Made by a program: the position numbers and the translations under genes. Under the pieces are notes generated by a model, which saw nothing but the letters and a program-made list of their open reading frames with translations, did no database searches and was not told the origin of the DNA. From NCBI GenBank assembly GCA_026724425.1, contig JAIUCV010000023.1:4903958-4967957 (forward strand): DNA of 64,000 nt, given 5' to 3'. The DNA comes from Erythrophleum ivorense (Eukaryota > Streptophyta > Magnoliopsida > Fabales > Fabaceae). This document shows, in pieces, positions 46,702 through 59,123 of the stretch (within the stretch, counting starts at the first letter, position 1; every line of letters starts with the position of its first letter).

Positions 46702-48100
46702 TGCCAACATGAATATGGCTAAAGTAGATTGGCTATAAAGAGTGAACCCATCTATATATAAACCCAATCTAACATTTCATGGTTCAATGGAAAAATTGAA
46801 ATATATCCTATTAAAATATTCCCATGCCTCTCCAGTTGAAGGATGGCACAATACTCCTTCACATCTTTGTTATTCCAGTGCCATCACATAAGCTTAGCAA
46901 GCTCATTGAGGCATAAAACCTTTATAATCTAAGGGTCATTGGTGAATAACTCATTCTTTTTACTAGAATCTCCTTAGAATTTTGTCTTCAACCAAGTCAA
47001 CTAGTTTTATATCGAGGTGCTCTATAGAATTTACACATTGTCCCATTTATGTCATCTTTGTAATATAACATATATTTATTAATGCAAATATCAATTTTCT
47101 GAACAAATAAACCAATATTTGATACTAGCATCTCTGTTTTATACCAATCCTTGGGTACAACATTATCAAGTAGGCAAATTTCTTTCATATAACTTGCAAA
47201 TTAATTGAAACTTTGTTGTGACATATTATTGTTAGATTTAATACTTAAAATTCTTATAGCAAAAGATAGTTCAGTTTGATTACTGTATCTTAGCCATAGT
47301 GGTTGTTGATATACATTTAATAAAAAAAAATTGGGCTTATAAATTTGGAGGTTCCTAAACATGATTAATTTTGTCATCATAATTTACTTTATTATAGCTA
47401 TCAACATTAAAATTAGGTTTAGCTATGTTAAAAATTATTTTTTCATATATACTATTGTGTTCTTCATTTACTAATTCAAAGCTAGATTTAGTTCTAACAT
47501 TTATGTTAGTTGGCAATGGTTCAATCTCACCATGACATGTCCAATACCAATATCCATGTTGAAACTATTCTTTTATCAAGATCAATTTTTACCTAATCAG
47601 CAGTACGGTAGGTTTTATTTTTATGTTTAAAACATAGACATTTAATTTTTTTCATTTCCTAAATTGGAATCTTTTTCATAAGCAAAAGCAATAAACTCTT
47701 TATCCCATTCTAAAAATTTATTAGTATATCTTTTAGATTTAGTCTACTATACATCTATCTTTGATTATAAAGAATTTCTATCTTATGTGAATTATCACAA
47801 ATAATTTAAATATTATCTTCCAAATATTATCAAATAAAAAATTTCTTCACTACATTATCACAAAATAATAAATAATAAAAAACATTAAATAAAATGTTTT
47901 ATAAAAGTTACTAACTAATTATTTATATATACCTTAAACTATTTTAATATTAACTTAAAAATATTATAAAAAAATATTTTTCTACTATATTATCACAAAA
48001 ATACTCAATAAATAGAAATATTAAATAACGGATAATATTTCATAAAAATATTATTAGGAAATTATGTATACATACCTATTGAAGAAACTAAAATTGTGAG
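46702..48100 (-). pseudogene. CACTA transposase, N-terminal half
   Basis: The clearest part is 46997-47188: VPKDWYKTEMLVSNIGLFVQ followed by KIDICINKYMLYYKDDINGT, typical of the CACTA Tnp2 N-terminal segment with its 'C..GCMLYWKDD' motif, here with a Cys lost. Downstream on the minus strand, VRLGLYIDGFTLYSQSTLAI (about 46705-46765) is the conserved 'VRLGL.TDGFNPF' motif. The reading is then interrupted by the CTTAA-flanked insertion. Stops are present; the gene is dead. Confidence 0.65.
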
Positions 48101-48699
48101 ATAAAGAACCTAGAATTCCAATCACGAACATATTGAAAAAATATTGATACAAAGAAATTAAAGAAATCAAGAACAGAGAAAAAAATAGATGAGAGTGCAA
48201 AGAGAAGAACAATGAAAATTGCATGTAAAGAGAGGAAATTAAAGATAAGAATAGAGAACAACATAGAGAATAGTGTAAAAGAAAGCCTATTTATATATAT
48301 CCAGTGTTTTTATTATATCTAACTGCTAAAATCGGCTATTTTTTCAACTATCAAAACACTTATTTCAAACAGATAATTTGGCAAATGAAACAATTTTGTT
48401 TAGAATAAAAAAGGTAAAAAAAAAATATGGATATCGACTGAAGTTTGGCCAGTAGTCAGCTAACATTGGCAAACCATTACTTAAGCTTTTTATAGCTTTT
48501 TGTCTTATTTGCTAACTACCATTGTTTGAAAAATATTGTTAAGTAACTAAATTTTCTTATAGAATTGCATCTTTTTTATGAATTGCTATTGGTTTATTTT
48601 TTTTCTTTTCAAAGTTAGTTAGAATCTAGTTAAATTTTTCTTTAAAAAAATTAAAGTACTTAGAAAATTAGTCTAAAGTTTCAATCAGTATTCACTAAC

Positions 48700-49222
48700 A
48701 TTGTTGTAGTAGGACTAACATACCAAATTTCATAATTTTCTAAAGTGTTTAACTTGCCCAAACTAGCTCCCAACAGTGTTAGTCCATATTAGAAGCAAAA
48801 CAAGGCAATTTTACAAATATGAGTAGTTGAGGGGTCTAACCTTGGAGATTCCATGTAAAACTTGGTTTACTTGTAGTTAACACCCTAAAATTGATATATG
48901 GAGCATCCTATAATTTTCCAAGTCAGTTTGAGATCCCAAATGAGTTTTAAATATTGGGGGTATGAAATAGACCCAAAACTAGGCAACCATGGAAACCTTT
49001 TTTTGTTCAAAGGTCTAATGAGTGAGTTTTAGTGTAAAATTTGATTTCTAAGTAGTTAAAATATCAACCTTCATTTCTTGAGGAGAGGGGATTTTTGGTT
49101 AGCTATATTTTACTAATTTCCTAAACTAAGTCAAATTCAAGGCATTTAAAGAAAATTAGTTATGTTTTACAAGAATTAAATTGGTGATCTCATGAACAAA
49201 CTAGTTATGTGTCTAGTTATCA
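48700..49222 (+). repeat. Left LTR remnant of the chromovirus
   Basis: Words such as TGCCCAAACTAGCTCCCAA and AAGCAAAACAAGGCA match 55450-55530 in the right LTR. It ends CTAGTTATCA, near the primer-binding site TTATCATGCTAGGCTTG, a worn form of TGGTATCAGAGC. About 2.4 kb of the 5' LTR is absent. Confidence 0.65.
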
Positions 49223-49379
49223 TGCTAGGCTTGAGGAGCAAGTAGCAGCCAGGTAGCAATCACACAAGTTCTCCAACAAATGCAAGATGCACTAAGAAGA
49301 ACATACAAGATGAAAATGTGGGATTACCTAAGAAAGAAGAAAATAGATCCACTGAGATATGAAAGGCCTTAGCTCAATT

Positions 49380-50125
49380 TAAAAAGGCCAATCCTCCTTC
49401 CTTTCATAGATACTATAACCTTGTAAAAGCTAAGAGATGGATGATGCAAATTGAGAAAATATTTGAGGTAATGGATTGGACATTTGATCAAAAAGTAGCA
49501 TTAGCAATATACATGTTAAAGGGAGAGACTAAACACTTGTGGACTAAAAGGCTTCTCTGGCCAATGAGACTCGTCAAATTACATGGGATGTAATCTAAAT
49601 GACTTTTTTTTATAAGTACTCTCTAGAAAATGTGAAAAATGAGAAAGAAGTTGAATTTATTCAATTGAAATAGGGTGAGATGATAATGAATTAGTATAAG
49701 GCTAAGTATGAAGAATTGTTTAAATTCTCTTTCTATCTTAAGTAAACATGATAAGATTTGGAAAGCCACTAATTTTGAGAGAGGTTTACGACCTAAGATC
49801 AAAGAGAAAGTAGCAACTTTAGAAATTAGGAACTTTGCAAAGCTAGCTAATAAGTGTAAAATATCTGAGAAAAGTGTGATGGACTATGATTATGACAAGA
49901 AGAAACCACTTATAGAAAAGAGAAATAAAGAAGGGCCTTCATAATAAAGAGGAGGAAGTAGGTAATGGAATGAGAAATCTAGAGTAAGTGGTAATCAGAA
50001 TAGAGGAAAGTAGTAAAGTTATAGTAATTAGGGTTTCACTTAAAGAAAATGTCAAAAATGTGGAAGAAGTTATGGTAATAGCCCTTGCTTAGATGTTGAC
50101 ATCCAAAACACATCTTATAATTGTA
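49380..50125 (+). pseudogene. Chromovirus gag remnant
   Basis: Near 49390 to 49480 the reading includes WMMQIEKIFEVMDWTFDQKV, the plant Ty3 gag 'W...IEKIF' motif. The segment 49708-49944 stays open for 78 codons (FERGLRPKIKEKVATLEIRN), corresponding to the gag C-terminal half. A worn zinc knuckle CQKCGRSYGNSPCLD lies near 50050. In-frame stops at several points show it is inactive. Confidence 0.65.
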
Positions 50126-50239
50126 GGAATTAAGGGGAGTAAGTCATAGAGTCTAGACCACAAGTACAAGACAAGTGTTTACTTTTACTTAGCAAGTGGT
50201 GAGTTAATTGCCTAGTATGATTTGATATAAGTTACTAAC

Positions 50240-51960
50240 CCATAATTGTACTATAAATGCATTATTTGATTAAGGAGCTACTTATTCTTTTATTTCTTAT
50301 AATTATACTAGGAGTTTGGGTTTAAAAGCTAATACCCTTTTTTTTTAACTTTTCTATTGCCACTCATACTAAAATTCAAGTTATTGCTTTTTGTGTTTGT
50401 TTGAAATTGTGTTGTTCAGTTTGATAATAGGTTTACTACATTTGATTTAGTCTATATTCCTTCAGAGGGCATTAATGTTATTATTGATATGGATTGATTA
50501 TTTGCCAATAATGCTATTTGTTATTGTTCTTGAAAATTTGTTTCCTTACCTACTTATGAACCTAGTTTTTCATCATTGATTGAACTATCATATCTATCCA
50601 CTACCTAAGCTGTGAAATACCTTATGAAAGGTTATTCGAGGTTCTTAGTCTTCTTTTCATTGCACATTGAGATTAAAGAAGGTATAAAGAGTGTACCTAT
50701 GGTTAAGGAATTCTTCTTGATATAAAGATAAAGTTTTTTTAAATATAGATTTAATGCTTGGTATAGGTTTTATTTTCAAAGCTCCCTATAGGATGGCCTT
50801 TATTGAGTTAGTAAAGCTAAAAAATTGATAAAGAAACCCTTAGAAAAAGGCTTTATTAGACCAGTGCATCAAAGAAAGATGGAAGTTTAATGTTATGCAT
50901 ATATTATAAGCAGTTGAATAAAGTGATCATAAAGAATAAATACCTACTAACTAGGATAATAGATCAGTTAGTAGGAGTTGTAGTTTTCTCCAAGATAGAC
51001 TTGAGATTAAGTTATCATTTGTTGATAGCCTAGGTTGAAGATATTCTTAAGATAGCATTCATGACTAGCTATGGGTATTATGAGTTTCTAGTTATGCCAT
51101 GTGGTCTAACCAATGCCTTAACCATTTTTATGGACTCATGAATAGGATTTACCTTATTTAGATCAATTTATTGTAGTTTTCATGGATAATATTATCTTCT
51201 ATTCTAGGAGTCTTAAAGAACATGAGAGATATCTTAGGATAGCATTTAAGTTCCTAAGAAAAAAGAAGTTGTATACTAAACTTAGCAAAATGTGAGTTTT
51301 GCTTGAGAGAGGTGCGGTTCTTAGGTCATGTTAATTCTATAAAAGGTGTGGTAATGGATTCGCACAAAATAGATTCCATGGTGAAATAGGAAAGACCTAA
51401 GTTATTTGTAAACGTTAGGAGTTTTTTGAGTGTAGCTGGGTATTATAAAAGGTTTATTTAAGGGTTTTTCCAATTAGTGGCACCTTTGACTAGATTGACT
51501 AAGAAGAATCAACCTTTTACGTGGGATAATAGATGTGAGGATTGCTTTCAAAAGCTAAAAGTTTGGTTAATCTCTACCCTAGTCTTAGTGATACTTGATC
51601 CTTAAGAGGCCTTTGTGATCTATAGTGATACTTTTAAGAAAGGTTTATGTTGAGTTTTAATGTAGCAGGATGGAGTAATAGCCTATACCTCGAAGTGGCT
51701 TAGATCACATAAGGAAAATTATTTCGTCTATGACCTAGAATTAGCTATAGTAATTTCTACTTTGAAAATTTAGAGGCACTATTTGTATGGTATGAAATTT
51801 GAATTTTTAATAACCATGAAAGTTTTAAAATATTTGTTTAATTAGAGAGAGCTTAATATGAGATAAAGGACATGGATGAAATTCTTGAAAGATTATGATT
51901 TTGCCTTTAAGTACATCTAGGTAAAGCAAATGTGGTTGTTGATGCCTTAAGTAGGAAGTT
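50240..51960 (+). pseudogene. Chromovirus protease, reverse transcriptase and RNase H remnants
   Basis: The protease active-site text NALFD-stop-GATYSF lies at about 50256-50292, with TAA at 50271-50273. RT motifs follow: VFSKIDLRL near 50985, YGYYEFLVMPCGLTNA near 51070, and the catalytic box reading FMDN at 51179-51190, where the second Asp is replaced by Asn. RNase H text YSDTFKKGL occurs near 51621, and further conserved text runs to about 51960. Stops and small frameshifts occur throughout. Confidence 0.7.
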
Positions 51961-52159
51961 CATACATATGGCATTGATGATGCTTAGGGAGAAACATATA
52001 ATTGAGGACTTTAGGGATTTGAACCTTTCTATATCCTTACATCTTAGTAGTCTTTTATGAGTGAGCTCAAGATATAGAGTGACCTTGGAAATCAGATTAG
52101 AGATGCCCAAGTTTTTGATAAGTTTCTGAGTAAGATTAGGAGTCAAATTTCCAAAGGAA

Positions 52160-53000
52160 AGTATGAGGAATTTAGCATTTATAAGGATGGGTTAGTTATG
52201 TACTATGATAGAATGTGCATACTTGAGAGTAAGAATATAAGGGATACCATTTATTTTGAAGCCTATAAGAATAGATACACCTAACATCTAAGGGCCATTA
52301 AGATGTATCAGGATCTTAAGAAATTTTTCTAGTGGCCTGGTATGAAGTTAGATATTGCTAATTATGTATCTAAGTGTTTAGTTTGTTAGAAGATGAGAGT
52401 AGAACATAAAAAATATATAGGATTACTCTAGGTCTTAGATATCTTTGATGGAAATAGAATAGCATTTTCATAATTTTGTTATGGGTTGCCTAGGACATTT
52501 TTAGGTCATGATTCCATATAGGTAATAGTAGATTGACTGATTAAGTTTGTGTACTTTTTACTAGTTAAGTCTACTTATACCTTAGACAGAATAGCTTAGC
52601 TTTATGTCAGTGAGATTGCAAGGTTTCATAGGATACCTAATAGTATAATCTTAAATAGTTTTACCTCTAAGTTTTGGAAATCTCTATAAAAAGCCTTAGG
52701 TACCAAGGTCAACTTTAGTACAACCTACCAACCTTAATCTAATAGGCAGATGAAAACGATTATCTAGACTTTAAAGGATATATTTAAAGCCTGTACTCTA
52801 GAGTATGAGTCAGTGCATTTGCAGGACATTTTATCTTATATAGTAGAACTAGAGTAGATTACAAATGCCAAGATCAAACAACTTTGAAATAAGAGCATCT
52901 TGTTAATCAAGGTGGTTTGAAAGAGACTATCATTAGAGGAAGCTACTTAGGAGATAAAAAAAGAGATGAGAAAGTTGTGTGCAACATTATTTTTGTGGTA
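52160..53000 (+). pseudogene. Chromovirus integrase and chromodomain-like remnant
   Basis: The zinc-binding region is seen as His text near 52285-52300 and KCLVC near 52372-52388, with a stop just after. The 'FWWPGM'-type segment near 52330 has its first Trp codon changed to a stop. The catalytic core is badly worn. The C-terminus at about 52905-52990 reads LSLEEAT-stop-EIKKEMRKL, matching the 'EEATWE' motif of the chromodomain in Tekay/CRM-type integrases. It supports chromovirus classification. Confidence 0.6.
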
Positions 53001-53025
53001 ATTAAATTTTAAAGAAAAAAATTTT

Positions 53026-53040
53026 AAAAGAAGGGAAGAA
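53026..53040 (+). other. Polypurine tract of the chromovirus
   Basis: AAAAGAAGGGAAGAA immediately precedes the right LTR start TGTGACATC (one T lies between). Position and composition are those of a plus-strand primer. Confidence 0.7.
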
Positions 53041-53041
53041 T

Positions 53042-53741
53042 TGTGACATCTAAACTTACCTTACCAAGTGTTAGTAGTAAAGTTAAGAGAAATTAACCAA
53101 ATCCTTAATTAAAGGAGAAAGAAGTTCAATTTTACTATCACTATTAATTTATTCTCTTAACCATAATAGCTCTTATTAATTCATGATGTTCATAATTTGG
53201 CCAAAGACAAGAGGTATGTGTAGGAATGGCATTCTTATATTAAGACTTTGTCATAACCTCCTACCCACACTTGTGAAATTTCATTAAGTTATGTGATCTC
53301 CAAATTCATGCCATATACATATTTATAAGCCTTTGGAAGTAATTTATTAGGGACATTACCATTGCTACATCATGGATCCCATTTACACTTAAGGAAAATA
53401 ATATTTTATTGTGCAAACACTAAAGTGTCTTGCTAAACAAATACAACCCTGTCCTAAAGCTATTAGATCTATTATAATTGCTACCTACACCCATGCATTA
53501 TTTTCATTTTATCCCACTTATTCAAGTTGACCAAAATGGGTAGGAGAAAATTGCATGGTATTAGGTTAAATGAGTATTTAGTTGCTTGACATCTCATTAA
53601 GGTAGCTAACTTAATTCTATGGCACCTCATATATCACTATCCACATTTAGATATTTTGCATGCAAACCTTAATAGTTCGACCAATACATCTCAATTTCTC
53701 ATCTTATCCTATTTTCTCACCTTCTTGGCCAAATAGACAAG

Positions 53742-53806
<65 letters not shown>

Positions 53807-55946
53807 GCATGAACAAGAAAGGAAGCCACAGATGGAAGTTCAAGCTTCGCATGAGGTAGTAGAAGCCATCCCATTTTGTTTTAGAAGAGAAAAGTGTAGA
53901 GAATGCTGTGAGCTTTCCATTGATGCCAAATTCATCTTCATGTGTTAGAAAGGAATTTTGCTAGATCCATGATGGGTTGAAATTAGGAAATGACTTTGGG
54001 AGAAAGATGGAAGGCAATCTTCTTCTCCATTTTAGATTCTTGTTTTTAAACCTTTCATACTTTGATTTGAATGTTTCATTTTCCTTTATGGTTGGTCGAA
54101 GCTAAGAGGAGGATGAGTTAGTGGATTTTGAGCTTGTTTATTAGCTTGTGCAACTTGAAGAACGAGGAGGAAGAACTTTTGGATAAGATTTCTATTTCCT
54201 TCATTCATTGATGTTGGATGGATTAACTAGGATATTGGAATAAAAAAGAAAATTATGGTACTATCCAAATTTGATCAGGAAGTTGGTAATTAGTTCTAGA
54301 CAATTTGCTTAGAAATTGATATGTGTATAATGTGTGAAATTAGGAGAAATCACTTGAGTACTTGGATAACCAAAGAGGAAAGAAAAAAAAACATTGGATA
54401 CAAAGTGGTTAGTATTTTCATTCTTATCATATTTTTCACTTGAATTGAATTAGTTATGATTAGAAGTTCTTTGCTAACTTCAAGAATTTAGTTGCTTATG
54501 TATGACTGTTTAATGATTCAAGAGCCATAGAGTGCTCAATCATGATAGGTACTAGGGGTTAAGTCACAGAGTACTTTTCCCGAGGTTATTTGGCCATTAA
54601 AAAATACTAAGTAAGTGTAACTTTAGGATTGCAATTAATTTAGGACCAAATTGAATCCACATAATGATTTTCACATAGCTTATGATACTAATTCTTATTT
54701 GGTGTTGTGCATAATAGTTCGCTTTAAACATGTTTACAATGATATACTAATTATTGAGATTATTATCTCATTCTTTATCCTAACCATTTTTTAAGTGATA
54801 GTGCAAATACATGAATGGAGAAGCAAATAATTGAATGACTGTAGAGGCTATTGTTTATACTTTTTGGATGTATTTATATGTACGTAACAAATGTATAATG
54901 ATTCTATATAAGGTTTTGTATGAGGTTTCACCTCATTAGCTTGGATAGAAACTATACTTCTAAATAAGTTATTGATGAATGAATGCTGATCACTTAGAAT
55001 CTTATTTGTGTATTAAATATGTATCAGTTAGATTTTATGACTATAATTACCCTAATATGTGATTAACATGTGTGAGAACATGTGTTGGAAGTTTCAAGTT
55101 CAATTGATAAGTTTAATGAGACCTAAACATGCCATGAGTTTAATGTTAAAAGAAAAAAGATAGTTATGTTGTAAGATAGATTTGAGATGTTTGTGTGTTT
55201 GTAAGCAATTTAGGTGTAAAATGAAGTCTCCTTGCCTTGTAAAAATGGTGATACATAGATTAGACCCTAGGAATGTATTGTGCTAAATCTTAGCTTACTT
55301 TGGGATGTATGGATAGAGCAAAAATGGCCAAAAAATGACTTGAGCTAAATATAGGACATGTCTAAAAACTAAGGTATTTAACCTAGTAAACCATTTCCAA
55401 AATGAATAATTTTTCTTAGTGCCTTAGAGGACATACAATAGGACTAGCATGCCAAATTTCATTTAAATTGCCCAAACTAGCTCCCAATAGTGCTAGTCTG
55501 AAGTAAAAGCAAAACAAGGCAGTTTTGCACATTTGAGTAGTTGAGGGGACCAACTTTAGCGATTTTGTTTAAAACTTGGTTTAAATGTAATTAACACCCT
55601 ATAGTTAAGATATGGAGCATCTTATAATTTTTCATGTGAGTTTCATACCTAAAATGAGTCTAAAATAATGGAGGTTCAAAAATAGACCTAAAACTAGGCA
55701 GTTATAGAAACTTTTTTTGTTCAAAGGTCTAATATATGAGTTTTAGTTTGAAATTTGATTTTTAAGTAGTTAGCATATCAAAATTTAACATTAGAGGAAA
55801 TGGGATTTTTTGGTGCATGTTAGCTATATTTTCTCAATTTCCTAAACCAAGTTAGATTCAAGGCATTTCAAAGAACATGAGTTATGTTTTGCAAGAATTA
55901 AATTCATAATCTTATGAAGAAACTAATTATGTGTTTAGTTATTACA
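53042..55946 (+). repeat. Right LTR of the chromovirus
   Basis: It is 2905 bases long, starts TGTGACATCTAAAC, ends GTTATTACA, and contains a long (AG)n run at 53745-53803. It shares U5-type phrases with the left LTR remnant and with the 39999 and 1253-2505 LTRs. No ORFs of note. Confidence 0.75.
53745..53803 (+). repeat. (AG)29 microsatellite in LTR leader
   Basis: A perfect AG dinucleotide run of 59 bases inside the presumed leader part of the LTR. Its purity suggests recent expansion in an otherwise old element. Confidence 0.95.
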
Positions 55947-56449
55947 CTAGATTTATCCAAGTACTTAAGTAAGGCATTTTGATCACTTAATATATGCTTA
56001 AAGCTTCAAGAAAAAATTTTAGTTTCAATTAAATAAGTTTTTAAGCTAAAATGGGCCCTTCATTGCTAACATTGCTTTTAATTAATATAAGTTAACCAAT
56101 CAATCATCTTTAGTCATGATATTTTTTATATCAAAGTATTGGTTTAGGAGAACCTACTCTAGGGATGATTTATGACCTGTTTCTTAGTTCTTTAGATGAT
56201 TTTATTAAGTGAATTTGATAAGTTTAAACAGATTCTCTTGAGAATATGACTATATACTGTACTGATTTAAGGATAGATATGTTTATCAATTTAGTATGAT
56301 TATAATTCATTTTTGCTTGTGTATTGTTCATGTATGTATATAGACTTAATGGACTCTTAGACTTTGCATTTGCCAACGAGAATGTTTAGGTAGAATAATA
56401 TGTTGTTATTCTAAATGTAAGTTAAAGAATTAGCATATTAGAGAAGTTA
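55947..56449. other. Unclassified sequence between chromovirus and CACTA
   Basis: No gene. It probably contains the 5' non-coding part of the plus-strand CACTA, but no CACTA terminus was identified. Confidence 0.3.
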
Positions 56450-56559
56450 TGCTTCACTACTTAATTACTAAACCATTCTCACAAGGTACACTTTTTGAGT
56501 TAAGTATAAGGACAGAATTAGAGAAGTTCCTATAAAATCTTTGTCAAGGCCATGAGTGA

Positions 56560-58140
56560 GAGAAGGATAGATTTTTAGGAATGACCTTATGTAAGACATG
56601 ATCCATGACACATTTGGGTTTCATTATGATAATTAAAAGGTGGATAAGGTTAAGAGAATATTACCTTAATCAAACCAAATTATGAATAAAGAGGCTAAAG
56701 AGTTTTACTAGTTAATTAGGAATGAGGAACATAATGTATATGAAGGATGTGAGAAGTGCTCAAAATTGTCTTTCTCGATGAATTTGTATTATATCAAGTG
56801 TTTTTGTGGAATAAATGATAATGCTAGGTTAACGATATTATAGTTGTTAGCAAATGCCTTTGAATATTGAAAGATTTCACCTTAATTCTATAAGGCTAAG
56901 TAAACCATCAATAAACTTAGGCTCAACTATATAAAAATTCATGCATGTCTAAATGATTGCATGCTAAAGTTGGGGGAAGATAAGAATAGGGATGTGTGTA
57001 AAAAGTGCAATATATGTAAATGAAAACCAAATAACAAAGGTGAAAGGCAGAAGAAACAACCTATAGAATCCTTAGATACTTTCTACTAATGCTATGGTTT
57101 CAATGACTATTTATGTCCTTTAAAACTGTTGAGCACATGAGTGGCATGCTATGGAAAGGAATATTGATGGCATTATAAGGCATCCAAGAGACTCAAAAGA
57201 ATAGAGGAGATTTGACATAATGAATCTTTGGTTCACTTTAGATCTTCAAAATGTATGACTAAGGTTGTTAATGAATAGTTTTAATCCTTTTGGTAACTTA
57301 AGTACAAAGTTATAGCATCTAGCCAATAGTTCTTATACCTTACCAACCTCCCTCCCTAGATGTTATGACATAGACTTTACTCATTCTTTCAATGATTATT
57401 CTATATGCAATTGCTGCTAAATGAGTTAATGTATTTGTAAAATATAAAGGTTGAAACCTTTAATTATTACACTAATAAAGTGTTCAATATGCATGCAAAT
57501 GTGATATGAACTATAAATGATTTTTTTAGGCTCAAAATAAAATCTAGATGGAACACACATACTTAGTTATAATATCCATCTTGTAACTTTGACTCAACTT
57601 CTTTATGCCTTCCTTACAGTCGAAAGTGGTGTTTTATGGTCATCATTGCTTTTTGAAACCATGGTATAAATTTAGATTAGCCTAAAGTCGATTTGATAGA
57701 AGGGAAAGGAAGATAAATCCTTCACTAGTAATAACTAGCTCATATATGTTAAGATCACTTAGGGATGTTGATGTTGTATTTGGAAAATATATGAAAGTTA
57801 AAGGCTCAGGAAGAAGACCTCGAGAAGATAGTGGTGCCAATAGTGACACTCAATAATGGCATAAGAAAAGTATATTTTTTTAACTTTCTTATTGGACAAA
57901 CCATTTGTTGCGGTGCAGTCTTGATGTAATGTATCATATTGAAAAAAAAATGTTTGTAACAATATGACATTCACTTTGCTTAATGAATTTAGAACATCAA
58001 AATACCATTCACATGCATAAAGAGACTTATAAGTTATTGACATTAGGCCTAATCCCTAGCCCATTGACAGTGGTAGATATTCTTTGGTTTTGTTCACATT
58101 GATAAATGCAAATAATGATGTCTTTCTTATGACTTTAAAG
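56560..58140 (+). pseudogene. CACTA transposase (Tnp2), N-terminal and central parts
   Basis: Readable pieces: CEKCSKLSFSMNLYYIKC near 56750 (the 'KLSFL..LYHIKC' motif), a 'KIHACLNDCMLK..EDKNRDVCKKC' region at 56935-57010 matching the Tnp2 cysteine motif, SFNPFGNLST near 57280 and a KKSIFF segment near 57865. The 57798-58043 minus-strand frame is a shadow of this. Multiple stops and frameshifts; inactive. Confidence 0.6.
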
Positions 58141-58693
58141 GATATCATAGTATAAGATAATTATTCTAGTGATGTTTGTTGATGCATTGATTTAAGACAA
58201 TGCAATATTGGAGAATTGAAAAATCATGATTCACAAGTTGTTATAGAGTAACTTCTACCTTTAGCCATGAGAAAGATATTTCTTAAGCAAGTGTCTAAAA
58301 TTATAATTAACCTATGTTCATTCATCAAATAATTGTGTAATAAAGTGTTAAGTATGAATGAACTTGACTAGTTTAAGAATAGAGTTGTTCTCACACTTTC
58401 TCATGTGAAAATTTTATTCACACTTTTATTTTTCATAGTCATTGTTCATTTGATTATACACTTAGCTGAAGAAGCTAAACATGGAGGCCCCATTTAATAT
58501 CAATAGATGTACCCTATAAAGAGATAAATATATACATTGTAACACCCCCAAAATTAATTAAGGTGTTAATCATGGATTATGTTAATTAGGAATAATTAAT
58601 ATAGAATAATCAGGTAAGTTAAGTAAATAGAGATTTTAGAGAGATGAATTATTAATATGGGTTTGAGATTTAATTAGGAGAGAAATTCATCTA

Positions 58694-58996
58694 AGCCCAA
58701 ATTAATGTAGGAGGTTATGATAAGAGGCTAATGGAGGCCCAATAAGCTAGGTGTAGACCCAACTTGATCCAATATGATAGAGGCCCAAGATCCACCTTGT
58801 ATAAGCTCTTATAATTGGCCCAATAACCCTTGTGCAGACCCAAAATCTTTAGGCTCTTAAAACTTGGTTTAGCCCAATTGGATTTCAGCAACCCAACACC
58901 TCAAAATTGACCCAACCAAAGCTAAAATCTGAAGCCCAAATAGAGTTGGACCTTGGAGTAACTCATGACCTATATTTGACCCAACTAAAACCCTAA
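58694..58996 (+). promoter_or_regulatory. Site II cluster plus telo-box in solo LTR C
   Basis: RGCCCA motifs at 58694, 58736, 58782, 58817, 58871 and 58933, with AAACCCTAA at 58988-58996. Same order and spacing class as copies A and B. Confidence 0.5.
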
Positions 58997-59123
58997 TGCT
59001 TTAGCCACCTCTCCATTTGCTGAAACACAAACACCCATCTCAAAATTTGGAGGTCCAAAGGAGGCTATAGGGTTCTTGGCATAAATCCATCATTTCTCAC
59101 CTCTAAGCTCAAAATCAGCCAAG

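Larger units (their letters stand above)
36330..48562 (-). mobile_element. CACTA (En/Spm) transposon, minus strand, carrying a nested insertion
   Basis: Tnp2-type transposase text is found on the minus strand on both sides of the 38928-46696 insertion, and it joins in sense and order across it. N-terminal parts lie at 46.7-48.1 kb and C-terminal parts at 36.3-38.9 kb. A possible right terminus TTTTCTTATAG at 48552-48562 resembles the CACTA end TTTTCTTGTAGTG, but no clear left terminus was found. Both borders are therefore approximate. Without the insertion the element is about 4.5 kb. The right side abuts the truncated left LTR of the chromovirus at 48700. Confidence 0.65.
48700..55946 (+). 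mobile_element. Decayed Tekay-like chromovirus (Ty3/gypsy) retrotransposon
   Basis: The right LTR (53042-55946) is nearly complete, and the last 520 bases of the left LTR (48700-49222) match its 3' end. Between them, in Ty3 order, are recognisable gag, protease, RT, RNase H, integrase and a chromodomain-like tail, all broken by stops. A worn tRNA-Met-type primer-binding site lies at about 49218-49236 and a polypurine tract at 53026-53040. The 5' part of the left LTR is missing beside the CACTA element, so the left border is a truncation. No whole-element target duplication can be checked. Confidence 0.8.

Noticed and set aside
57798..58043. 81-codon minus-strand frame
   Set aside because: Antisense to the plus-strand CACTA transposase remnant.
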